A DNA stretch of 64,000 nt from positions 186,001 to 250,000 of the forward strand of contig NZ_CP048817.1 of NCBI RefSeq assembly GCF_014171475.1, in the 5' to 3' direction. A program made the position numbers and the translations under genes. The DNA comes from Sphingomonas sp. So64.6b (GTDB lineage Bacteria > Pseudomonadota > Alphaproteobacteria > Sphingomonadales > Sphingomonadaceae). Every line of letters begins with the position of its first letter. Positions within the stretch are counted from its first letter, which is position 1. This document shows, piece by piece, positions 43,218 through 50,945 of this stretch. The notes beneath the pieces are model-generated. The model ran no database searches, was not told the DNA's origin, and saw only the letters and a program-made list of their open reading frames with translations.

Positions 43218-43936
43218 CAGTAAAGGATCCAGCGGCCGGCAATGCGCAATCCGTGCCCCTGCAACGTTATCCGACGATCATCGCCATGGATGGTGCCAGG
43301 CGACGATATCCGGTGCAGCCACAGCCCGCGATGAATCAATAACTGGCCGACGGAATAGGGATGATACGCAAGGATCCGGCGACGTGCCATGTCGTCGAGC
43401 GTCGCGACGCGACCCGCCTTGAATGCCCGGTCGAAATCCTCGACCGTGACGTCCCACAGGTCGAGCCCGCTGCCCTCCGTCGGCAGTTCGAGTGCCAGCG
43501 TGAACGATATCGGATCGTCCTCGACCGGTCCCGGCGGGAAGCGCAAACGTTCGTACTGGATATCGAAATGCCGCCCGCTTTTTCCGGCGCCGAGAATGCC
43601 GCGGCCCAGGAAGATGTGAAACCCGGGAATGGCGAGCCTATCGGCCAGCACCACCTCGCCCTGCAATTCGGCGGCCAGCCGGTCGAGCAGGGAGGCGTAG
43701 AGATCACCGAACATCGCAATCAATTCACCGTTGGCGGCGTCGATCTTGCCATAATAGGTGCTTTGTGGATCGGCATCCGGTGGGCACGCATCGAGATAAC
43801 TGGCACGCCCGAGCGTGAAGAATGTCGCGTCGCCGCGCGGGCTGCGGTCGATCCAATTGTCCCGATTGCCGACCACACGCTCGACCACTGAGCGACAGCC
43901 ATTCGTATCCAGCAGGCCCGTGGCGGCGATCATCAC
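43214..43936 (-). CDS. second 2OG/Fe(II)-oxygenase-like protein, diverged
   Basis: 240 residues. It has the same fold signature as its neighbour, but with a different spacing: H123-F-D125 (SGRHFDIQYER), distal H208 (GLWLHRISSPG) and R221/R222 (HGDDRRITLQGHG), with SFTLALELPTEGSGLDLWDV as the central strand pair. The N-terminal 115 residues (WIDRSPRGDATFFTLGRASYLDA) are unlike the P4H branch. It is most likely an independent dioxygenase, not a duplicate. It overlaps both neighbours by four bases. Substrate unknown; a role on the same peptide is inferred from the context. Confidence 0.75.
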   Translation of the reverse strand: MMIAATGLLDTNGCRSVVERVVGNRDNWIDRSPRGDATFFTLGRASYLDACPPDADPQSTYYGKIDAANGELIAMFGDLYASLLDRLAAELQGEVVLADRLAIPGFHIFLGRGILGAGKSGRHFDIQYERLRFPPGPVEDDPISFTLALELPTEGSGLDLWDVTVEDFDRAFKAGRVATLDDMARRRILAYHPYSVGQLLIHRGLWLHRISSPGTIHGDDRRITLQGHGLRIAGRWILYW

Positions 43937-44814
43937 CGCGCCTTCATCAATATGGCGATCAGCGCGGCGGTGATGCTGCCGTCCAGACGATTGTCGTAGG
44001 AATTATAGCCAGGCATCGGGTTGGCCTCGAGCAACCAGAACTGCCCGTCCCGGTCGATCTTGAAGTCCCACCCCGAAAAGATCAGCCCCATGTCGTGCGC
44101 GGCGCGCGTCATGCGTGCGACCAATGCGTCCGGCAATTTGATCGGGGCATAGTTCGCATCGCCGTCGATGCGGTAATCGGTCGCCTCGCTGTCGATGCGC
44201 AGCGCGAGCACGGTATCGCCAACGACATGGGCGCGCACGTCCGCGCCCTCCACCCGTCGCTGCAGATGGATCGGCCCGCTTTCCGGCTGGAAGGCAGTGA
44301 AATCGTCCGGCGTCACGCTCCAGCAATCGGCGCGGGCGCCGGAAACAGTTTTCACGATCGACGGCGCGCGCGCAAAGGCCGATAGCGCCTCGCCGTCCGA
44401 ACTGGTCAGCGATGCGGGCACGAGGAAACCGCTGCGCGCCAGCAGCGCCTCATGCAGCGGCTTTGACCCGTTATCCTGGACATGACCCGGCCGGTTGACG
44501 ACAATCGCCTCGCCAATGCTTTCCAGCCACGCACACAATGCCTGTACCATCGACTGCCAGGACATGCCGTTACGCTGCGACGCGATGACTGACGACAGGT
44601 CGATCGGGCGAACATAGTATCGGCCGCCGGCGGACAATCGCCGCTCCTTCTCGCCATCGCGCCAGATCGCGTCATGGCCAGGCAGCGGGAACATCCAGTC
44701 CGCCAGCGCCAGGTCGTGCAGGTCGACCAGTTCCACCTCGGTGCCGCTCGCTTCGCATCGTGCCACGAAATGCCGGATGGTCGGATCCGTGCCCAGGCCG
44801 ATCGCGGTGATCAT
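43933..44814 (-). CDS. ATP-grasp ligase (RimK/graspetide-maturase-like)
   Basis: 293 residues. The N-terminal lobe is short; the central segment has the nucleotide Lys K155 (PSIVKTVSG) and a hinge ILLQRR-type strand (PIHLQRRVEGADVRAHVVGD, with R194). The catalytic triad typical of ATP-grasp is D250 (FSGWDFKID), E263 and N265 (LLEANPMPGY). This is the enzyme type (MdnB/MdnC-like) that joins carboxylates to Lys or Ser/Thr in graspetide peptides, and also forms peptide tails. It overlaps both neighbours by four bases. The adjacent Lys/Glu/Ser-rich protein is the obvious substrate; side-chain crosslinking is inferred. Confidence 0.87.
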   Translation of the reverse strand: MITAIGLGTDPTIRHFVARCEASGTEVELVDLHDLALADWMFPLPGHDAIWRDGEKERRLSAGGRYYVRPIDLSSVIASQRNGMSWQSMVQALCAWLESIGEAIVVNRPGHVQDNGSKPLHEALLARSGFLVPASLTSSDGEALSAFARAPSIVKTVSGARADCWSVTPDDFTAFQPESGPIHLQRRVEGADVRAHVVGDTVLALRIDSEATDYRIDGDANYAPIKLPDALVARMTRAAHDMGLIFSGWDFKIDRDGQFWLLEANPMPGYNSYDNRLDGSITAALIAILMKAR

Positions 44815-45647
44815 TGCGTCAGGTGCGAAATGGCGGCGGATGCGAACGCATCCCAGGCGAAACCGATGTCTTCACGGTGCGGCCAGGGTGTTATTCGCGC
44901 CAGATACGGGTCGTGCAGATCCTCCGACAGCGCCCATATGATCAGCGCCATGTCAAGCCCGAGCCGCTCGGCCAGCATCACGCTATCCAGTGCGAGATCA
45001 TGGCCGGCAACCTGCTGTCCGCTGCGGCACCATGCGTCCCGGCCGAGCACCAGCACGAATTCATATTGTTCGCCCGGCCTTACATATCGCCCGCGTTGCG
45101 GCCCCGGATAGGCGGCACGCTGATCGTGGCTCAACGGTTCCAGGGAATCGGGCGATTTGAAATACCAACCGGTGTCGCTTTGCGGCCATGTCGCGCCCTG
45201 CATGAACAACTCCATGCGATCGGTGCGCAGCCCGCCGCGTAGTTCGTTCACCGATGCCGACAGACTGCAGCCGCCGCCAAAGCCCATTGGCCCCGGGCGT
45301 CCCAGCACCGGCGCGGTGCTCAACGCGCCGATTGCCCATAACGCGGCCAACGCCTCGCCCTGCAGGAATCGTGCGTCGGCGCTTCGCGTACCGGACACGC
45401 GCGGCGCGCGGATGATCATCGGTATTCGCGGCGTCACGATGGCATCGCCATCCTGCACCATGACCGTGAACCGCTGTGCCGCGGCCGTCGCATCGAGGCA
45501 GACCGGGATCCGACCGGCCGCGGCGATCGGACCCGCCAGCGCATTTGCAAAGCTGTCACCCGGTTCGCTCACGATCAGCACGATATTGTCGGTGGCGTCG
45601 TGGCCGGAGGCCTCGAGAGCGCCCCCGGGGTCAGAACATCTGGACAC
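44811..45647 (-). CDS. uncharacterised partner protein of the ATP-grasp cluster
   Basis: About 278 residues from a GTG at 45647 with GGGGG ten bases upstream; a GTG at 45581 directly before VLIVSEPGD is a second possibility, and the start is uncertain. A Rossmann-like first strand (NIVLIVSEPGDSFANALAG) is followed by a middle segment with FLQGEALAALWAIGAL, then GFGGGCSLSASVNELRG and GEQYEFVLVLGRDAWC. It has no recognisable catalytic motif. Its size and N-terminal pattern recall pre-ATP-grasp lobes that pair with a catalytic subunit, so it may be the partner of the ATP-grasp enzyme. This is inference; I do not recognise a family. It overlaps the precursor gene's 3' end. Confidence 0.65.
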   Translation of the reverse strand: MSRCSDPGGALEASGHDATDNIVLIVSEPGDSFANALAGPIAAAGRIPVCLDATAAAQRFTVMVQDGDAIVTPRIPMIIRAPRVSGTRSADARFLQGEALAALWAIGALSTAPVLGRPGPMGFGGGCSLSASVNELRGGLRTDRMELFMQGATWPQSDTGWYFKSPDSLEPLSHDQRAAYPGPQRGRYVRPGEQYEFVLVLGRDAWCRSGQQVAGHDLALDSVMLAERLGLDMALIIWALSEDLHDPYLARITPWPHREDIGFAWDAFASAAISHLTQ

Positions 45648-46140
45648 TCTTGATGAACCCCCGCACGCCATTGGCGTGCTGTTGCGCAACCTGATTCATC
45701 AGCGACCAGTTCAACCGTTCGACTTCGCCAAAGCGGCTGAACGGGTCCGAAGCCTCGCTTCCCGCCATCTTGCCCCCATCGGAGCTTTCCTTGCCGGCTT
45801 CCTTGGAATCCTTGGATTCCTTACCCTCCTTGCTTTCCTTCGAGTCTTTGGATTCCTTGCCTTCCTTGCTTTCCTTGCCCTTGGGGAATTTGGGCGGCTG
45901 CCAGGGAGAGTAAACCGTCTCGTCGGCGACCTCGATGCCGCCAAGGCTGACCGAGATGCCATCCATGCCGCCATTCTTGCCGTCGAGCTTGACCTCTTCC
46001 GGATTGCGGATTCCGTTTGCGACAGCGTCGTTAACGGCGCTGTCGAATGCGCGAATTCGGGTGCCCGCAAGTTGCGCGAGCAGGTCGTGGCGATGCGTTG
46101 CGCCGATGAACGGAGCGGGGTCGGACTTGTCGTTGGGCAT
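45631..46140 (-). CDS. candidate ribosomal peptide precursor with Lys-(Glu/Asp)-Ser repeats
   Basis: 169 residues with a perfect AAGGAG seven bases before the ATG. The leader part (1-86) is folded-looking: DLLAQLAGTRIRAFDSAVNDAVANGIRNPEE, then SVSLGGIEVADETVYSPWQPPKFPKG. Residues 89-115 are nine uninterrupted triads K-(E/D)-(S/G/A), followed by G and K117-E118-S119. The C-terminus (SDPFSRFGEVERLNWSLMNQ) returns to ordinary sequence and ends GVRGFIKSVQMF. Every triad offers an amine donor, a carboxylate acceptor and often a hydroxyl. This is ideal chemistry for the ATP-grasp enzyme encoded downstream. No homologue is recalled. Alternatives are a structural or a metal-binding protein. Confidence 0.75.
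   Translation of the reverse strand: MPNDKSDPAPFIGATHRHDLLAQLAGTRIRAFDSAVNDAVANGIRNPEEVKLDGKNGGMDGISVSLGGIEVADETVYSPWQPPKFPKGKESKEGKESKDSKESKEGKESKDSKEAGKESSDGGKMAGSEASDPFSRFGEVERLNWSLMNQVAQQHANGVRGFIKSVQMF
45784..45876 (-). repeat. KES/KDS/KEG triad-encoding tandem repeat
   Basis: Two 36-base units (45841-45876 and 45805-45840), each coding KESKEGKESKDS, differ at five positions; a partial third unit coding KEA-G-KES follows to 45784. The synonymous differences show the copies have been kept at protein level. Confidence 0.85.
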
Positions 46141-46151
46141 TGTCTCGCTCC

Positions 46152-46463
46152 TTATTTCACGAGTAGAAGTTTAAGCAGCGAACCAATATTGATTCCGTCG
46201 ATCACGAGTCCATCGACGTCGCAGTTTTTCAATTGCACAGCACGAAGAGAGCAATTTTCCATAACAGCGCCATCGAATTCGCATGCACTAAAATGCGTGC
46301 TTTCGAAGTTACTGCGGTGAAATGCGGAATTGAAAAAATTGGATGCTCCAAAAATGGAGTGTCCAACTGTCATGTTGCTGAAGGTAGAACTCGTCGCGTC
46401 TTGTGCAACGCAGATCATATTAGGGGATAATAAAGGTTTTTGCTCAGCGGCACTTTTTGTCAT
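46152..46463 (-). CDS. small pentapeptide-repeat protein, first gene of the cluster
   Basis: 103 residues with GGAGG five bases before the ATG. From about residue 28 it follows the pentapeptide rule with a bulky residue at every fifth position (STFSN MTVGH SIFGA SNFFN SAFHR SNFES THFSA CEFDG ... CSLRA VQLKN CDVDG), about fourteen repeats, then a hydrophobic end LLKLLLVK. Pentapeptide proteins form right-handed quadrilateral helices; some protect gyrase (Qnr, McbG), others are of unknown use. Here it may be an immunity factor, a scaffold or a further substrate. The gene is visibly AT-richer than the genes around it. Confidence 0.82.
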   Translation of the reverse strand: MTKSAAEQKPLLSPNMICVAQDATSSTFSNMTVGHSIFGASNFFNSAFHRSNFESTHFSACEFDGAVMENCSLRAVQLKNCDVDGLVIDGINIGSLLKLLLVK

Positions 46464-46700
46464 TCAAGCCTCCACTACCCCTGCGAACAGAGGCGATTGT
46501 TTGGCGCGGCCCGAATCATCAGGTCTACAATAATGTGACCCGTTTCATGTACAATGACACAAGTGGACTACAGGAGTCTAGGTTATTGGGATGATAGATG
46601 GTGTCGGTACGGGTAACCAATTTGAACCATACTGGATCAAATCATGCGAACGATGGATGTATATGAGACGAGCCGCGGTTATGGCGCGCCGGATTTCGCC
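46464..46700. other. promoter-containing intergenic region ahead of the peptide cluster
   Basis: 237 bases, AT-rich compared with both sides. On the minus strand TTGTAC-N16-TATTGT (around 46530-46560) is a weak sigma-70-like pair. No clear dyad or RNA gene is visible. The plus-strand frames here are not supported. Confidence 0.35.
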
Positions 46701-48101
46701 TTATACGATGCGGTACGGCACTGTTCCGCGCAGATCGGGATCGACCGCGATACTTCGGTCGGCGGGTGGGAAGGCGCGCTGATCGCAATTGTCGCGCGGA
46801 CACAAGCGACAGGATATACCGATTGGCGTTGCGGCCGAGTGCCGGTCCAATGCATCGGCATAGACAAAGTCTGCGGCATGTTCAGCTTCGCATCCGAGCG
46901 TGACGGCGTAGCGACGCGGGGTGCGCATGAAACTGCCTGATGGCTTCACCAATCCCTTGGCCATCGACACATATTGCACCCCGTCGGGCGTCGCCGCGTG
47001 CTGGACCACGATGCGATCGGGGATCGCCGCGGCCTCATGCACGATCCATAATGGGCAGGCGCCGCCAAAGCGCGCGAATTGAAACCGTGTCGCGGAGTGG
47101 CGCTTGGTGATGTTGCCGGCCATATCGACGCGGCAGAAATAGAAGGGGATGCCTTCCTCGCCGGGCCGCTGCAGCGTCGAGAGCCGGTGGCAACATTGCT
47201 CGAAGCTCACCCCGAAACTTCGGCACAGCCGATCGATATCGTGCCGTGCTGCCCGCGCGGCGGCGCGGAACGTTGCATAAGGCATCATCAGCGCGCCGGC
47301 GGCATAATTGGCCAGGCCGATACGCAACAGATTGCGCGCAGCATCGCTGGTCAGCGGTGCACCCGCCACGATCGCCTCGATCGCGCCGTCGAATTCGATC
47401 GCGGCAAGCTGATGCGCGATGAGGAAGCGGCGGCTTTCCGGCGGCAGCGCGCCACCAAGAGTCAGTGTGCCGGATGCCCGGTCAAACGATCTGAGCGGAG
47501 CAGGGTCGTCGCTGGCCGTCTCGATCGCGATCCCGTGACGTGCCAGCCCCGCAACAAAAGCCGGCTCACCAAGGCCGAGCGTTTCAGTCAGGGTCTCTGC
47601 TGCCCGGTCGAGCGGATCGACATAATTGCCCGCATGGTGAAACCAGTCGCGCACCGATTCCCACGGCATGCGTCCTCCGGTGTCCGGCGATCCCGCGCCG
47701 GAAGAGATCGTTTCCTCGACCATCTGCAGCCGTTCCTCCGCCGCACGCACCGCGCCGTGCAGCGCGATGATCCGGTCGGCGATCTCCGGCCGCTCCTCGG
47801 CGAGCCGGGCGATCGTCTCGGGCGGCGGAGCAGGGGGGAGCAATGGATCGGCGAGCGCCTCGGCAAGCGACGCGATGCGCATCGCCGGTGCGCTGTCCTC
47901 GATCGCCGCGAGCGCGTTGGGGTGATTGCGCCGCAACGCCGCGGTCACCGCCGGGGTCAGCGGCCGGATGCCGCTTTCGAGTTGCGACAGATAACTGACC
48001 GACAACCCGAGCCGCGCCGCCATCGCCGCCTGGTTGAGGCCGGCCGACTGGCGCAGGGCGCGGAGCTGTTCTCCGGCGAAGAGGCGGGTGGGGCGGGGCA
48101 T
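46701..48101 (-). CDS. ScfR/PrpR-type XRE-family regulator of short-chain acyl-CoA metabolism
   Basis: 466 residues from the ATG at 48101 (GGAG upstream); the frame extends into the repeat element at 48120 and that part is not coding. The N-terminal Cro/C1 HTH (about 8-62) reads LRALRQSAGLNQAAMAARLGLSVSYLSQLESG, cited by its helix pair NQAAMAARLGLSVSYLSQLE. The large C-terminal half is the DUF2083/peptidase-like domain with FRAAARAARHDIDRLCRSFGVSFEQCCHRLSTLQRP and a terminal cysteine set (GISCRLCPRDNCDQRAF), where the related mycobacterial PrpR binds an iron-sulfur cluster. It is divergent from pccB and would control the propionyl-CoA operon, binding TTTGCAAA-like sites. Confidence 0.92.
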   Translation of the reverse strand: MPRPTRLFAGEQLRALRQSAGLNQAAMAARLGLSVSYLSQLESGIRPLTPAVTAALRRNHPNALAAIEDSAPAMRIASLAEALADPLLPPAPPPETIARLAEERPEIADRIIALHGAVRAAEERLQMVEETISSGAGSPDTGGRMPWESVRDWFHHAGNYVDPLDRAAETLTETLGLGEPAFVAGLARHGIAIETASDDPAPLRSFDRASGTLTLGGALPPESRRFLIAHQLAAIEFDGAIEAIVAGAPLTSDAARNLLRIGLANYAAGALMMPYATFRAAARAARHDIDRLCRSFGVSFEQCCHRLSTLQRPGEEGIPFYFCRVDMAGNITKRHSATRFQFARFGGACPLWIVHEAAAIPDRIVVQHAATPDGVQYVSMAKGLVKPSGSFMRTPRRYAVTLGCEAEHAADFVYADALDRHSAATPIGISCRLCPRDNCDQRAFPPADRSIAVDPDLRGTVPYRIV

Positions 48102-48119
48102 CTCGACTTTCTCCACTCG

Positions 48120-48256
48120 CTGCAAGGGAGGGGGGGGGGTGGGTGCGCGCGTCTGCGCGCTCGAAAGGCCTTGTCTCACCAAGTGCCGAAGCATCGAAAC
48201 GGGCATCGAGCCCGCTCCGACGCTAACCCACCCCTTACCCCTCCCTTGCAGGGAGG
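48120..48256. repeat. GC-rich palindromic element in the scfR-pccB intergenic region
   Basis: Left arm CTGCAAGGGAGGGG (48120-48133) and right arm ACCCCTCCCTTGCAG (48237-48251) are inverses; inside are GCGCGCGTCTGCGCGC (48145-48160) and GGGCATCGAGCCC hairpins, and CCTCCC/GGGAGG ends the element. It has a G10 run. It belongs to the same repeat family as 12028, 54500 and 63956. Confidence 0.7.
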
Positions 48257-48309
48257 GGTGAAGAAGTAAGTATCTTCGGGTGTTACTTCACAATACAACC
48301 CTTCACAAC

Positions 48310-48331
48310 TTCGCAAATTCACATTTGCAAA
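48310..48331. promoter_or_regulatory. ScfR/RamB-type operator (TTTGCAAA motif)
   Basis: TTCGCAAAT (48310-48318) and ATTTGCAAA (48323-48331) are an inverted pair, 8 of 9 positions matching. TTTGCAAA is the established core of RamB, PrpR and ScfR operators. It lies in the divergent scfR-pccB promoter region, 49 bases before the pccB start. Confidence 0.75.
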
Positions 48332-48379
48332 ACCGGCGACTCCTTGAAAGAGAGGCGGTCCGCACTTCCGGAGAGCCGC

Positions 48380-49906
48380 ATGTCGTCGACGATCGCCGAA
48401 CTCGAACGCAAGCGCCAGGCGGCACGCATGGGCGGCGGCGAAAAGCGCATCGCGGCGCAACACGCCAAAGGCAAGCTGACCGCGCGCGAACGCCTCGATG
48501 TCCTGCTCGATGAAGGATCGTTCGAGGAACTCGACATGTATGTCGAACATAACTGCGTCGATTTCGGCATGCAGGACCAGATCATTCCCGGCGATGGCGT
48601 GGTTACGGGATCGGGCACGATCAACGGCCGGCTGGTCTTCGTGTTCAGTCAGGATTTCACCGTGTTCGGCGGCAGCCTCAGCGAACGCCATGCGCAGAAA
48701 ATCTGCAAGGTGATGGATACCGCGCTAAAGGTCGGCGCCCCTGTGATCGGCCTCAACGATTCGGGTGGCGCGCGTATTCAGGAAGGCGTCGCCTCGCTTG
48801 GCGGTTATGCCGAGGTGTTCCAGCGCAACGTGCTCGCTTCGGGCGTCGTGCCGCAGATTTCGCTGATCATGGGGCCGTGCGCGGGCGGCGCAGTCTATTC
48901 CCCGGCCATGACCGACTTCATCTTCATGGTGAAGGACAGCTCCTACATGTTCGTCACCGGCCCCGATGTGGTGAAGACCGTCACCAACGAGATCGTCACG
49001 CAGGAGGAACTCGGCGGGGCGGTGACGCACACCACCAAGTCGGGCGTGGCCGATGTGGCGTTCGAGAATGATATCGAGGCACTGCTCGCGGCGCGCGACT
49101 TTGTCGATTTCCTGCCCGCATCGAACCGCGAAACCTCACCCGAGCGCCCGAGCTCGGACCCATGGGACCGGATCGAGGACAGTCTCGACACGCTGATCCC
49201 GGCTAGCGCCAATCAGCCCTATGATATGCATGAACTGATCCGGAAGACGGTCGACGAAGGCGATTTCTTCGAGGTCCAGCCGACCCATGCCGCCAATATC
49301 ATCATTGGCTTTGGCCGGATCGAAGGGCGTACGGTCGGCTTCGTCGCCAATCAGCCGATGGTCCTGGCCGGCTGCCTCGACATCAATTCGTCGAAGAAGG
49401 CGGCCCGCTTCGTGCGCTTTTGCGACGCGTTCGACATTCCGATCGTGACATTCGTCGATGTGCCCGGCTTCCTGCCCGGCACCAGCCAGGAACTGAACGG
49501 CATCATTAAACATGGTGCGAAACTGCTCTTCGCCTATGCCGAGGCGACCGTGCCCAAGATCACCGTGATCACACGCAAGGCCTATGGCGGCGCGTATGAC
49601 GTGATGGCCTCCAAGCATCTGCGCGGCGATCTCAACTATGCCTGGCCGACCGCGGAAATCGCGGTGATGGGCGCAAAAGGTGCGGTCGAGATCATCTTTC
49701 GCGGTAAGACGCCGGAAGAGATCGCCGAGCGCACCGCGCAATATGAGGCGCGCTTCGCCAACCCGTTCGTCGCCGCGTCGAAGGGTTTCATCGACGAGGT
49801 GATCCAGCCGCACTCGACCCGGCGGCGTGTCGCGCTAGGGTTGCGCAAGCTCCGCGGCAAGTCGCTCGAAAATCCGTGGAAGAAACACGACAACATTCCC
49901 CTGTGA
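48380..49906 (+). CDS. pccB: propionyl-CoA carboxylase beta subunit
   Basis: 508 residues from the ATG at 48380 with GGAG seven bases upstream, the usual length. The carboxyltransferase domains show [16 protein letters not shown] start ([23 protein letters not shown]), [17 protein letters not shown], the oxyanion-hole segments [21 protein letters not shown] and [20 protein letters not shown], and the C-terminal half with [20 protein letters not shown]. It transfers carboxylate from biotin to propionyl-CoA, making (S)-methylmalonyl-CoA, with PccA encoded at 56369. It is the first gene of the operon. Confidence 0.96.
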   Translation: MSSTIAELERKRQAARMGGGEKRIAAQHAKGKLTARERLDVLLDEGSFEELDMYVEHNCVDFGMQDQIIPGDGVVTGSGTINGRLVFVFSQDFTVFGGSLSERHAQKICKVMDTALKVGAPVIGLNDSGGARIQEGVASLGGYAEVFQRNVLASGVVPQISLIMGPCAGGAVYSPAMTDFIFMVKDSSYMFVTGPDVVKTVTNEIVTQEELGGAVTHTTKSGVADVAFENDIEALLAARDFVDFLPASNRETSPERPSSDPWDRIEDSLDTLIPASANQPYDMHELIRKTVDEGDFFEVQPTHAANIIIGFGRIEGRTVGFVANQPMVLAGCLDINSSKKAARFVRFCDAFDIPIVTFVDVPGFLPGTSQELNGIIKHGAKLLFAYAEATVPKITVITRKAYGGAYDVMASKHLRGDLNYAWPTAEIAVMGAKGAVEIIFRGKTPEEIAERTAQYEARFANPFVAASKGFIDEVIQPHSTRRRVALGLRKLRGKSLENPWKKHDNIPL

Positions 49907-49926
49907 TATTCAGCGAGGCAAACATC

Positions 49927-50502
49927 ATGCTCCCCATCATCCTTTTAGCGCTGCAAGCCGCCACGCCAGCGGCACCGGTTGCCGCTCCGCCCGCACCGGC
50001 TCCGGCACCCGTTGCGGCTCCAGCGCCTTGGGCGATACGCGAGCGTGCCGACGCGGCGAGCGGCGTCGCGACCACCTCGGCTTCCGCGATCGCGCGTGAC
50101 GGATCGTCGCGGCTGACCGTGAAATGCGATCGTGCGGCCGAATCGATCGTCTCGGTTCAGTTCATCGCCAAACAACCGTTGCAGACCGCGTCGGATACCG
50201 GCGAGTTTGCCGATAAGCAGGTCTCGATGCGTTTCAACGGCGGCCCTGCGATCACCGACAATTGGCAGTTCCGCGCCACCGCGGCCTATATCGCCAGCTC
50301 GACGCCGGTCACCGCGCTGACCGTCCAGCTCGCCAAGGCAAAGGCGATCACGGTGGAGACGACCACCGCCGGCAATTTCGCTTTCTCCGCGACCTTCGAT
50401 GGTCCGGCGACCAGCGCCCCGATCGTCCAGGTACTGACCGCCTGCGGTTACAAGCTCGGCGAAGTCCCGCCACCGCCGCCTGCGGAAAAGCCGAAGAAGT
50501 GA
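49927..50502 (+). CDS. secreted hypothetical protein in the pcc operon
   Basis: 191 residues with GAGG upstream of the ATG. A hydrophobic leader (MLPIILLALQAATPA) and a Pro/Ala-rich segment (APVAAPPAPAPAPVAAPAPW) precede a beta-rich domain with a Cys pair (VKCDRAAESIVSVQF, LTACGYKLGE) and a short proline tail. The domain resembles proteins annotated only as hypothetical in sphingomonads. It lies between pccB and mce but has no obvious role in the pathway, so it may be carried along. Confidence 0.72.
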   Translation: MLPIILLALQAATPAAPVAAPPAPAPAPVAAPAPWAIRERADAASGVATTSASAIARDGSSRLTVKCDRAAESIVSVQFIAKQPLQTASDTGEFADKQVSMRFNGGPAITDNWQFRATAAYIASSTPVTALTVQLAKAKAITVETTTAGNFAFSATFDGPATSAPIVQVLTACGYKLGEVPPPPPAEKPKK

Positions 50503-50512
50503 AGTTCGCCAA

Positions 50513-50932
50513 ATGAAACTTGGGCGTCTCAATCATGTCGGCGTCGCTACGCCATCGATCACGGCGTCGATCGAGACCTATCGCACGCTGCTCGGCGCGA
50601 GCGCGATCGGCGAGCCGTTCGATTTGCCTGCGCAAGGCGTGAAAGTGTGTTTCATCGACGCGCCCAATACGCAGATTGAGTTGATCGAGCCCTATGACGA
50701 CAGTTCGCCGATCGCCGGTTTCCTTCGCAAGAACCCGGCGGGTGGGCAGCATCATGTGTGTTTCGAAGTGCCCGACATTCATGAGGCGGTCGCGGACCTG
50801 AAAGCGAAGGGTGCAACGGTGCTCGGCGAACCGCGCATCGGCGCACACGGCACGCCGATCGTCTTCGTCCATCCGAAGGATTTCGGCGGGATGCTGGTCG
50901 AACTGATGGAAACGCCACCCGGCGATCATTGA
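50513..50932 (+). CDS. mce: methylmalonyl-CoA epimerase
   Basis: 139 residues in the VOC fold. The metal ligands are seen as H8 (LNHVGVATPS), the central QHHVCFEV and the C-terminal E (MLVELMET), and the family segment NTQIELIEPYDDSSPIAGFLRKNPAGGQHHVCF (cited from IELIEP) is clear. It converts (S)- to (R)-methylmalonyl-CoA, the step between PccAB and the mutase, which is encoded by the same operon. Length is normal. Confidence 0.94.
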   Translation: MKLGRLNHVGVATPSITASIETYRTLLGASAIGEPFDLPAQGVKVCFIDAPNTQIELIEPYDDSSPIAGFLRKNPAGGQHHVCFEVPDIHEAVADLKAKGATVLGEPRIGAHGTPIVFVHPKDFGGMLVELMETPPGDH

Positions 50933-50945
50933 GACGGAGAGATAC

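Noticed and set aside
45784..45876. Short tandem repeats taken as a CRISPR-like array
   Set aside because: Units lie directly adjacent without spacers and code for protein.
46644..46940. 98-codon plus-strand frame upstream of the peptide cluster
   Set aside because: Antisense to the end of the ScfR gene, no ribosome-binding site.
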